A stretch of 64,000 bases of DNA from Klebsiella variicola (GTDB lineage: Bacteria > Pseudomonadota > Gammaproteobacteria > Enterobacterales > Enterobacteriaceae): the NCBI RefSeq assembly GCF_000828055.2, contig NZ_CP010523.2, positions 2,108,001 to 2,172,000 of the forward strand, read 5' to 3'. The position numbers and the translations under genes are program-made. The notes beneath the pieces were generated by a model. The model was not told where the DNA came from. It was given only the letters and a program-made list of their open reading frames with translations, and ran no database searches. Below, piece by piece: positions 46,611 to 54,204 of the stretch (its first letter is position 1; each line of letters begins with the position of its first letter).

Positions 46611-46698
46611 TGTAGCCTCGCTAAGCGAAGCGCGAGCGAGGGGGTAGCAAAACAGTGCTTGTAGCCTCGCTAAGCGAAGCGCGAGCGAGGAGGTAGCA
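46611..46698. repeat. Two tandem 39-base repeats
   Basis: TGTAGCCTCGCTAAGCGAAG and what follows recur at 46611-46649 and 46660-46698, differing at one base, with a 49-base period. Each contains the inverted pair CCTCGCT / AGCGAGG. Only 10 bases separate the copies, so this is not a CRISPR. Confidence 0.8.
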
Positions 46699-46730
46699 GT
46701 ACAGGTGGTTGCAGAGAGCGCGAGAATAGA

Positions 46731-46900
46731 GGGGGAAGGATAACTCGTCGCTATCGCTCCTCGCCCTTCGGGCCATTGCCTGCGGCAACGTTCTCTCGCT
46801 GGCGCTCGAGTCGAACCTTAGTCGAAGCTTCTCATCCTTCCCCGTAGGGTAGAATATAGAATATCGTAGAGTAATTGGATTGCGGTGTTTTTTAAGAGGA
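46731..46900 (-). ncRNA. rtT repeat unit, last copy (degenerate end)
   Basis: Same insert and spacer as the next two units, but its tRNA-like 3' end is incomplete: GGGGGAAGGA is kept while the CCACCA equivalent is lost. Last of the series downstream of the tRNA-Tyr pair. Confidence 0.65.
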
Positions 46901-47077
46901 TGGTGGTGGGGGAAGGATAACTCGTCGCTATCGCTCCTCGCCCTTCGGGCCGTTGCCTGCGGCAACGTTCTCTCGCTGGCGCTCGAGTCGAACCTTAGTC
47001 GAAGCTTCTCATCCTTCCCCGTAGGGTAGAATATAGAATATCGTAGAGTAATTGGATTGCGGTGTTTTTTAAGAGGA
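46901..47077 (-). ncRNA. rtT-like RNA repeat unit
   Basis: A 177-base unit whose minus-strand 3' end repeats the last bases of tRNA-Tyr (TCCTTCCCCCACCACCA). About 70 bases (46918-46987) with small hairpins, such as CGTTGCC-gca-GGCAACG, separate that end from the GGTTCGA of the T-arm. Matches the RtT RNA known from the E. coli tyrT operon. Confidence 0.75.
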
Positions 47078-47253
47078 TGGTGGTGGGGGAAGGATAACTC
47101 GTCGCTATCGCTCCTCGCCCTTCTGGCCGTTGCCTGCGGCAACGTTCTCTCGCTGGCGCTCGAGTCGAACCTTAGTCGAAGCTTCTCATCCTTCCCCGTA
47201 GGGTAGAATATAAAATATCGTAGGTTGATTAAGCTGGGCATGACATGGGGAGA
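47078..47253 (-). ncRNA. rtT-like RNA repeat unit
   Basis: Near-identical to the neighbouring unit (176 bases). It lies directly downstream of the promoter-distal tRNA-Tyr, so its RNA would be cut from the same transcript. Confidence 0.75.
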
Positions 47254-47338
<85 letters not shown>

Positions 47339-47377
47339 AGGGGTAAAATCACATTGTAGGCTATTCAGCAAAATGAA

Positions 47378-47553
47378 TGGTGGTGGGGGAAGGATAACTC
47401 GTCGCTATCGCTCTTCGCACTTCGGGCCGTTGCCTGTGGCAACGTTCTCTCGCTGGCGCTCGAGTCGAACCTTAGTCGAAGGTTCTTACCCTTCCCGCAA
47501 AGTGCAAACATCGTTTACGCTTGTCGGGGAAACCATATCACTGTAGTGAATAA
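47378..47553 (-). ncRNA. rtT-like RNA unit between the two tRNA-Tyr genes
   Basis: A 176-base unit with the same split T-arm and CCA-like end (TGGTGG at 47378 on the plus strand). The part adjoining the upstream tRNA has diverged from the other units. Lies between tyrT and tyrV. Confidence 0.7.
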
Positions 47554-47638
<85 letters not shown>

Positions 47639-47688
47639 ACGGGGTAATGCTTGGTACTGGCCTGCTTCCTTCTCGGGAAGCGGGGCGC

Positions 47689-47716
47689 ATCATACCAAAT
47701 GATGCGCCCCTGTAAA
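47689..47716 (-). promoter_or_regulatory. tyrT promoter
   Basis: On the minus strand TTTACA (47716-47711), a 16-base spacer, then TATGAT (47694-47689) followed by the GC-rich discriminator GCGCCCC. This is the classic stringently controlled tyrT promoter. FIS sites are expected upstream but were not resolved. Confidence 0.92.
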
Positions 47717-47797
47717 GCATTCGTTTGACAAAAATAAACTGGTTGCCTGATTTTTACGCGTAACGCCGTAAAGCTAACCAATTCATTTCTCAGTCGA

Positions 47798-48640
47798 TTA
47801 AAGAATAATCGTCCGGTTACCGTAAACGAAGACGCGCTGCGCCAGTACCTGATACAGCGCCCGGCTCAAGACGTTTTTTTCGACATCGCGGCCAGCGCGC
47901 ATCATATCTTCTGCAGTATAGGTATGATCGACATGAATCACGTCCTGCATGATGATTGGGCCTTCATCCAGATTGTCATTCACATAGTGGGCGGTGGCGC
48001 CAATGATCTTCACGCCGCGCTCATAGGCCTGATGATAAGGACGGGCGCCGATAAACGCCGGCAAAAATGAATGGTGAATATTGATGATTTTGTTCGGGAA
48101 GCGGGCGACAAACTCCGGGGTGAGGACGCGCATATACTTGGCCAGTACCACGTAATCCGGCTCATGTGCCGCAATGGCATCCCCCATCTGCTTGTCGTGT
48201 TCTTCGCGGCTTAACCCTTCGTGACTGACCAGCTCAAACGGAATACCAAAACGCTCCACCAGCGGGCGCAGCGTGTCATGGTTGCCGATAACCGCGGCGA
48301 TATCGACATCCAGTCCGCCGTAGTTGGCTTTCATCAGCAGATCGCCGAGGCAGTGCGCCTCTTTGGTCACCAGAATGACCACCCGGCGACGGCCTGCCGG
48401 ATTCAGTTCGCGGATGGAACCTTCCGGTAGGGCGCTATCCAGATCGGCCAGCAGAATAGCGTCGTTAAAAATGCCCTCCAGTTCGGTGCGCATAAAGAAA
48501 CGACCGGTACGGTGGTCAACAAATTCATTGTTCTGCACAATGTTAAGTTCGTGTTTGTAGCAGATATTGGTGATACGCGCGATGAGGCCTTTCTGATCAG
48601 GGCAAATAGTGCGTAGTACTTTACGTTGTAATGAATGCAT
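47798..48640 (-). CDS. purU: Formyltetrahydrofolate deformylase
   Basis: 280 residues as in E. coli. The N-terminal ACT domain (VLRTICPDQKGLIARITNICYKH) senses glycine and methionine; the C-terminal formyltransferase-fold domain has the catalytic region IINIHHSFLPAFIGARPYHQA and the Asp in NDNLDEGPII. Hydrolyses 10-formyl-THF to formate, balancing one-carbon pools and feeding PurT. Confidence 0.96.
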   Translation of the reverse strand: MHSLQRKVLRTICPDQKGLIARITNICYKHELNIVQNNEFVDHRTGRFFMRTELEGIFNDAILLADLDSALPEGSIRELNPAGRRRVVILVTKEAHCLGDLLMKANYGGLDVDIAAVIGNHDTLRPLVERFGIPFELVSHEGLSREEHDKQMGDAIAAHEPDYVVLAKYMRVLTPEFVARFPNKIINIHHSFLPAFIGARPYHQAYERGVKIIGATAHYVNDNLDEGPIIMQDVIHVDHTYTAEDMMRAGRDVEKNVLSRALYQVLAQRVFVYGNRTIIL

Positions 48641-48682
48641 CGCGAGGAAAATCCTGTAGTGTTTGCAAGCGCTACGGCAGCG

Positions 48683-49141
48683 TTACTGGCCGCAGCATTT
48701 TTTAAATTTTTTACCTGAGCCGCAAGGGCAGGGGTCATTACGACCAATCAGCGGTCGTGTCCCGTCGATATAGTACCACTGTCCATTTTCTTTTAAGAAT
48801 CTGGAACGTTCAATAATGGCGCCCGGACGGTTATTGTCATTAAAGCGGGCGACAAAGCTGACAAAGCCTTCATTGGGGACTCGCCCTTCATCACTGGCGA
48901 ACAGGGTTAAACCCAGCCACTCGGTCTGGCTGAACCCCTTCTCCAGCTCGGCGCGAAACGTCTGCGCCTGACAGGACGGATGCCAGGTTTTGATCAGATA
49001 GTCGGCATCTTTCATGACGAACGCGCTATAGCGGGAGCGCATAAGCTGTGACGGGCCTGGCGCAAGCTCTGCGCCGGACAGATATCGCTGGCAACATGAG
49101 CTATACTCCAGTGCGCTGCCACAGGGGCATAATTGCGACAA
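48683..49141 (-). CDS. ychJ: YchJ, SEC-C motif protein
   Basis: 152 residues from a TTG at 49141, the E. coli length. GGAGG sits just upstream, within codons of a longer in-frame ATG start at 49153. Zinc-binding SEC-C-like Cys groups lie at both ends ([13 protein letters not shown] and [13 protein letters not shown]), flanking an NTF2-like YchJ domain ([21 protein letters not shown]). Function unknown. Divergent from rssA. Confidence 0.88.
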   Translation of the reverse strand: MSQLCPCGSALEYSSCCQRYLSGAELAPGPSQLMRSRYSAFVMKDADYLIKTWHPSCQAQTFRAELEKGFSQTEWLGLTLFASDEGRVPNEGFVSFVARFNDNNRPGAIIERSRFLKENGQWYYIDGTRPLIGRNDPCPCGSGKKFKKCCGQ

Positions 49142-49253
49142 AACTGCCTCCATGGAAGAAAGAATTACGGCGCTTCAACGCCAAAGGTGTTTATGTTAAC
49201 TGAGCCGTGACAATGTTGCCACGCTCAGAGTGGAAGGATAGTTATCAGTAATA

Positions 49254-50156
49254 ATGAGAAAGCTTAAAATTGGTCTGGCGTTAGGGGCGGGAGCTGCCCG
49301 AGGATGGTCGCACATTGGCGTCATCAACGCCCTCCGTCGGGCTGGTATCGAGATTGATATCGTCGCGGGGTGTTCTATCGGTTCGCTGGTAGGGGCGGCG
49401 TATGCCTGCAACCGGCTCCCGGCGCTCGAGTCATGGATCTGCTCATTCAGCAACTGGGATGTCCTGAAGCTGATGGACCTCTCCTGGCGACGTGGGGGCC
49501 TGCTGCGCGGTGAAAAGGTATTCAATCATTACCGTCGTATTATGCCGGTGACCGATATCGAACGCTGCGAGCGTCGGTTTGCTGCCGTCGCGACCAATTT
49601 AAGTACCGGCCGGGAACTGTGGTTTACTGAGGGCGATCTGCATTTAGCCGTTCGAGCCTCCTGCAGCATGCCTGGACTGATGGCGCCGGTGAGGCATAAT
49701 GGTTACTGGCTGGTCGATGGCGCAGTGGTCAACCCGGTTCCCGTGTCGCTGACGCGGGCAATGGGGGCCGATATCGTGATTGCCGTTGACCTGCAACATG
49801 ATGCCCATCTCATGCAGCAAGATTTATTTTCCCTCGAAACGCCGCGGCCGGAAGCTGAAGAGAAGGAGGGCCCATGGCATACTCGTCTGCGCGCGCGATT
49901 GACGCAAATGAGCTCCCGTCGTACGGCCGTGACGCCGACGGCGATGGAGATCATGACCACGTCTATCCAGGTTCTGGAGAACCGTCTTAAACGCAACCGC
50001 ATGGCGGGTGACCCGCCGGATATCCTGCTGCAGCCATACTGTCCGCAAGTGTCGACGCTCGACTTCCATCGCGCAGGAGAGGCGATTGCCGCGGGCCAAT
50101 TGGCCGTGGAAAAGAAAATGGATGAACTATTACCCTTAGTGCGTACAGCGGTTTGA
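49254..50156 (+). CDS. rssA: Patatin-like phospholipase RssA
   Basis: 300 residues. The patatin fold has the oxyanion loop GAGAARGWSHIG, nucleophile Ser41 in GCSIGS, and the catalytic Asp in VDGAVVNP. Physiological substrate not known. Located 89 bases before rssB as in E. coli, where the two can be cotranscribed. Confidence 0.93.
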   Translation: MRKLKIGLALGAGAARGWSHIGVINALRRAGIEIDIVAGCSIGSLVGAAYACNRLPALESWICSFSNWDVLKLMDLSWRRGGLLRGEKVFNHYRRIMPVTDIERCERRFAAVATNLSTGRELWFTEGDLHLAVRASCSMPGLMAPVRHNGYWLVDGAVVNPVPVSLTRAMGADIVIAVDLQHDAHLMQQDLFSLETPRPEAEEKEGPWHTRLRARLTQMSSRRTAVTPTAMEIMTTSIQVLENRLKRNRMAGDPPDILLQPYCPQVSTLDFHRAGEAIAAGQLAVEKKMDELLPLVRTAV

Positions 50157-50245
50157 CGTACAAGTACCTGACTTAAGTAAAATCTGACAGGCGATAGTGA
50201 GAATAGCGTGCCACTATTGAATTATCGTCAGCCAGGGGAGATATC

Positions 50246-51259
50246 ATGACGCAGCCATTGGCGGGAAAACAGATTCTGATAGTTGAAGACGAACCCGTTT
50301 TCCGCTCACTCTTGCATGGATGGCTGGCCTCGCTGGGAGCAACGACCTGGCTGGCGGAAGATGGCATGGATGCCCTGCATAAAATGACTGAGGTGCGTCC
50401 GGACCTGATGATTTGCGACATTTCAATGCCGAGAATGAACGGTCTGGAACTGGTCGAGACGCTGCGTAACCGCGGCGAGCAGCTACCGATACTGATGATT
50501 TCCGCCACCGAAAACATGGCGGATATTGCCAAAGCGTTACGGCTGGGCGTCCAGGATGTGCTGTTAAAACCGGTGAAAGATTTCGATCGCCTGCGTGAGA
50601 CCGTTTATGCCTGCCTGTATCCCGCGATGTTTAGTTCACGTGTGGAAGAGGAAGAGCGTCTGTTTGAGGACTGGGACGCGCTGGTCAGTAATCCGACCGC
50701 CGCATCGAGACTGCTGCAGGAGTTACAGCCTCCGGTGCAACAGGAAATGTCACATTGCCGCATTCATTATCGACAGCTGGTATCGGCGGATAAGCCGGGG
50801 CTGGTGCTCGATATTGCGCCGCTCTCGGAAAATGATTTGGCTTTCTATTGTCTGGATGTCACACGAGCAGGGGATAATGGCGTGCTGGCGGCTTTATTAC
50901 TGCGCGCGCTATTCAATAGCCTGCTGCAAGAGCAACTGGCGCATCAGGGGCAACGGCTACCTGAAATGGGGAGTCTGTTAAAACAGGTCAATCAGTTACT
51001 CCGCCAGGCGAATCTTCCCGGTCAGTTCCCTTTGCTGGTGGGTTATTACCACAGTGGACTGAAAAATTTAATTCTGGTGTCCGCAGGGCTCAATGGCACG
51101 TTGAATACCGGTGAGCATCAAATTCAGATAAGTAATGGCGTTCCTTTAGGGACGCTGGGCGATGCCTATCTTAACCAAATTAGCCAGCGCTGCGCCTCAT
51201 GGCAGTGCCAAATTTGGGGGGCCGGGGGGCGTTTACGCTTAATGTTGTCTGCGGAATGA
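50246..51259 (+). CDS. rssB: RpoS proteolysis adaptor RssB
   Basis: 337 residues. A receiver domain with phospho-acceptor Asp58 (LMICDISMP) is joined to a PP2C-like pseudophosphatase domain. Delivers the stress sigma factor RpoS to ClpXP. The S-x-P linker and KPVKDFDRL region match the family. Confidence 0.95.
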   Translation: MTQPLAGKQILIVEDEPVFRSLLHGWLASLGATTWLAEDGMDALHKMTEVRPDLMICDISMPRMNGLELVETLRNRGEQLPILMISATENMADIAKALRLGVQDVLLKPVKDFDRLRETVYACLYPAMFSSRVEEEERLFEDWDALVSNPTAASRLLQELQPPVQQEMSHCRIHYRQLVSADKPGLVLDIAPLSENDLAFYCLDVTRAGDNGVLAALLLRALFNSLLQEQLAHQGQRLPEMGSLLKQVNQLLRQANLPGQFPLLVGYYHSGLKNLILVSAGLNGTLNTGEHQIQISNGVPLGTLGDAYLNQISQRCASWQCQIWGAGGRLRLMLSAE

Positions 51260-51388
51260 GCAATTGCGTTTATATCTAAGCAGACGGCATTACCTGCAGC
51301 CCTATACTGGTGGTACCATCGAGCAGTTTTATGCGTAAAAGTCCTAATTCGAGGCTATCGGAACCTTTTCAGACCAGTGAATACGCGG

Positions 51389-51416
51389 TTGACTGATATA
51401 CTCGACACGTTATTTG
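51389..51416 (+). promoter_or_regulatory. Candidate galU promoter
   Basis: TTGACT at 51389-51394, a 16-base spacer and TATTTG at 51411-51416. The start would be near 51423, about 34 bases before the ATG. Confidence 0.45.
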
Positions 51417-51456
51417 TAACGAGAAGTTTAAAAAACAAACAGTCCAGGAGATTTCA

Positions 51457-52359
51457 ATGGCTGCCCTTAATTCTAAAGTCAGAAAAGCGGTTATCCCGGT
51501 AGCGGGATTAGGCACCAGGATGCTGCCTGCCACCAAAGCAATTCCAAAAGAAATGCTGCCGCTGGTAGATAAGCCGTTAATTCAGTACGTTGTTAATGAA
51601 TGTATCGCTGCAGGAATTACTGAAATTGTTCTGGTAACGCACTCATCGAAAAACTCTATCGAAAACCATTTCGATACCAGTTTTGAGCTGGAAGCGATGC
51701 TGGAAAAACGTGTAAAACGCCAGCTTCTGGAAGAAGTGCAGTCTATTTGCCCGCCGCACGTGACCATTATGCAAGTTCGTCAGGGCCTGGCGAAAGGCCT
51801 TGGTCACGCCGTGCTGTGCGCCCATCCGGTAGTGGGTGATGAGCCGGTAGCGGTTATTCTGCCAGACGTTATTCTGGATGAATTTGAGTCCGATCTGAGC
51901 CGTGATAACCTTGCGGAGATGATCTCTCGTTTTGATGAGACTGGCGCCAGCCAGATTATGGTTGAGCCTGTCGAGGATGTGACCGCGTATGGCGTGGTCG
52001 ATTGCAAAGGCGAATCCCTGAAGCCGGGCGAAAGCGTGCCGATGGTGGGCGTGGTCGAGAAGCCAAAAGCTGACGTTGCGCCGTCCAACCTGGCGGTAGT
52101 GGGGCGCTATGTCCTCAGCGCAGATATTTGGCCACTGCTGGCGAAGACCCCTCCGGGCGCCGGTGATGAAATTCAGCTGACTGACGCGATTGATATGCTG
52201 ATCGAGAAAGAAACGGTTGAAGCTTATCATATGAAAGGCAAGAGCCATGACTGCGGCAATAAGCTTGGCTACATGCAGGCGTTTGTCGAATATGGTATTC
52301 GTCACAAGACGCTTGGTGACGATTTTAAAGCCTGGCTGGAAACCGCGGTGACGAAGTAA
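51457..52359 (+). CDS. galU: UTP-glucose-1-phosphate uridylyltransferase
   Basis: 300 residues. Makes UDP-glucose for LPS core, capsule, trehalose and galactose metabolism; important for Klebsiella capsule. The nucleotide-binding motif [20 protein letters not shown] and active-site region [10 protein letters not shown] are present. AGGAG precedes the ATG. Confidence 0.97.
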   Translation: MAALNSKVRKAVIPVAGLGTRMLPATKAIPKEMLPLVDKPLIQYVVNECIAAGITEIVLVTHSSKNSIENHFDTSFELEAMLEKRVKRQLLEEVQSICPPHVTIMQVRQGLAKGLGHAVLCAHPVVGDEPVAVILPDVILDEFESDLSRDNLAEMISRFDETGASQIMVEPVEDVTAYGVVDCKGESLKPGESVPMVGVVEKPKADVAPSNLAVVGRYVLSADIWPLLAKTPPGAGDEIQLTDAIDMLIEKETVEAYHMKGKSHDCGNKLGYMQAFVEYGIRHKTLGDDFKAWLETAVTK

Positions 52360-52382
52360 TCCGCAGCGCGATTAAAAGCCAG

Positions 52383-52414
52383 AAACCGGGAGCGCGTCAG
52401 CGACTCCCGGTTTT
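52383..52414 (+). terminator. galU terminator
   Basis: AAACCGGGAG pairs with CTCCCGGTTT around an 11-base loop, followed by a T-rich stretch. Confidence 0.8.
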
Positions 52415-52434
52415 GTTTATCGAGCCTGAGGGCA

Positions 52435-52463
52435 AAAAAAATCCCGCCGGAGCGGGATTTTTA
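52435..52463 (-). terminator. hns terminator
   Basis: AAATCCCGC-cgga-GCGGGATTT with A and T runs, 19 bases past the hns stop on the minus strand. Confidence 0.8.
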
Positions 52464-52481
52464 ATATTGCGACAACGGAGA

Positions 52482-52889
52482 TTAGATCAGGAAATCGTCC
52501 AGTGATTTACCTTGTTCGTCCATTGCTTTTTTGATCACCGCAGGAGTACGGCCCTGGCCAGTCCAGGTTTTGGTTTCGCCGTTTTCGTCTACATAGCTAT
52601 ATTTAGCCGGACGTGCAGCACGCTTAGTTTTGGTACCGGCTTTAACGGCAGCCATAGTGCTCAGCAGTTCATTCGGGTCAATACCGTCAGCAATCAGCAT
52701 TTCACGGTATTGCTGCAGCTTACGCGTACGCTCTTCAATTTCTGCTGCGGCGGCATTTTCTTCTTCACGGCGCTCGTTAACAACGACTTCTAATTTTTCC
52801 AGCATTTCTTCGAGCGTTTCAAGGGTGCATTCTCTTGCCTGCGCACGAAGAGTACGGATGTTGTTCAAAATTTTAAGTGCTTCGCTCAT
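52482..52889 (-). CDS. hns: Nucleoid-associated silencer H-NS
   Basis: 135 residues. N-terminal coiled-coil oligomerisation region (residues 1-65), flexible linker, and a C-terminal DNA-binding domain with the AT-hook-like [12 protein letters not shown]. Silences AT-rich and horizontally acquired DNA and represses its own gene. The upstream gap is AT-rich, as expected for autoregulation. Confidence 0.98.
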   Translation of the reverse strand: MSEALKILNNIRTLRAQARECTLETLEEMLEKLEVVVNERREEENAAAAEIEERTRKLQQYREMLIADGIDPNELLSTMAAVKAGTKTKRAARPAKYSYVDENGETKTWTGQGRTPAVIKKAMDEQGKSLDDFLI

Positions 52890-53449
52890 TGTAGTAATCT
52901 CAAACTTATATTGTGGGGTGGTTTGTTGAACTAATAATAGAGCGATAAAATGCGTTGTGCAATAGGGGAGAATGTAAGGAATTCAAAATTACTGGTTATT
53001 TGTCGCGGGAATTAATTAATTTAAGTTAAAATTCTCGTGCCGCTTCACATCTTTGCTCCTTATAGCCATGAGTAGGGGGCCAGCTAAAACACTGAGACCA
53101 TATGCTTTTTCTGAGGTTCAGTGAGAAAAATTATCCTTTGCATGGGTAAATAACCCTCGTCAGTATTAGCGCATTTTTGGTTACGCGCCTTAATATAAAA
53201 CAACCCGCAAGCCCGCTTATAGTGCATGGATACTGGTCCTATAAGCACGAAAAGACAATGGTTACCTCACCGATAGCGTAACGGGGCGTACAAATAATGG
53301 CCCTGTAAATTCAATTCATCCACGTCACCCTTTCCGTTTCCATGCCCTTCAGCGCTGCGACAATACCCCTGCGGAAAGGGCGGCTGTACGCATAAAATAT
53401 GGTACAATCGCCGCCGCGATAAAACACTTTGATTGGGGTCACGCAGCCG
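52890..53449. other. hns-tdk intergenic region
   Basis: 560 bases without a convincing gene. The first 170 bases are AT-rich and should hold the hns promoter. A perfect 8-base inverted repeat GCTTATAG / CTATAAGC lies at 53215-53246 with a 16-base loop. The far end carries the tdk promoter, an extended -10 (TGG-TACAAT) at 53400-53408. Confidence 0.5.
53400..53408 (+). promoter_or_regulatory. Extended -10 of tdk
   Basis: TGG-TACAAT at 53400-53408 fits the TGn-TATAAT form; no good -35 was found. About 35 bases separate it from the tdk ATG. Confidence 0.5.
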
Positions 53450-54067
53450 ATGGCACAACTTTATTTCTACTACTCTGCAATGAATGCAGGTAAGTCGACC
53501 GCTCTGTTGCAATCTTCGTACAATTACCAGGAGCGGGGGATGCGTACCATCGTTTATACCGCTGAGATAGATGACCGCTTCGGTGCTGGAAAAGTCAGCT
53601 CGCGTATCGGCCTCTCCTCGCCGGCCCGGTTGTATAATCCGCAGACGTCGCTATTTAACGATATTGCGGCAGAGCACAAGCTTAAGCCGATTCACTGCGT
53701 GCTGGTGGATGAAAGCCAGTTTCTGACGCGCGAACAGGTTCATGAGCTGTCCGAAGTTGTCGATACACTGGATATTCCGGTGCTGTGCTATGGACTGCGG
53801 ACGGATTTTCGCGGCGAGCTCTTTACCGGTAGCCAGTATTTGCTGGCATGGTCCGATAAACTGGTGGAGCTGAAAACCATTTGCTTCTGCGGCCGTAAGG
53901 CGAGCATGGTGCTACGTCTCGATCAAGAGGGGCGACCTTATAATGAAGGCGAGCAGGTTGTCATCGGCGGCAATGAGCGGTATGTGTCCGTCTGTCGTAA
54001 GCATTATAAAGAGGCGCTGAGCGTGGGTTCTTTAACCCAGGTACAAAACCAGCGTTATTCCTGCTGA
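53450..54067 (+). CDS. tdk: Thymidine kinase
   Basis: 205 residues from the ATG at 53450, the family start; a TTG at 53429 is in frame but unneeded. Phosphorylates thymidine with ATP in the salvage route. P-loop [30 protein letters not shown] and the zinc-binding Cys residues ([17 protein letters not shown]) are seen. Confidence 0.96.
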   Translation: MAQLYFYYSAMNAGKSTALLQSSYNYQERGMRTIVYTAEIDDRFGAGKVSSRIGLSSPARLYNPQTSLFNDIAAEHKLKPIHCVLVDESQFLTREQVHELSEVVDTLDIPVLCYGLRTDFRGELFTGSQYLLAWSDKLVELKTICFCGRKASMVLRLDQEGRPYNEGEQVVIGGNERYVSVCRKHYKEALSVGSLTQVQNQRYSC

Positions 54068-54086
54068 GTTGCTCAGAAGCTCATAC

Positions 54087-54109
54087 AGGCGCCTGTGGGC
54101 GCCTTTTTT
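54087..54109 (+). terminator. tdk terminator
   Basis: AGGCGCC-tgtg-GGCGCCT followed by five more T. Confidence 0.85.
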
Positions 54110-54153
54110 ATACTCTGGAAGGCTGGAGCTCGGGATTGGCTGACAAGCAGGCA

Positions 54154-54182
54154 TAAAAAAGCCCCGTCATCTGACGGGGCTT
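54154..54182 (-). terminator. adhE terminator
   Basis: The 11-base stem AAGCCCCGTCA / TGACGGGGCTT with a TC loop; A6 on the plus strand gives the T run for minus-strand transcription. Confidence 0.88.
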
Positions 54183-54204
54183 GCAGTATGTTTACCGTTG
54201 TTGA

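Noticed and set aside
46611-46698. CRISPR array
   Set aside because: Only two copies with a 10-base gap, no spacers of normal length and no cas genes in the window.
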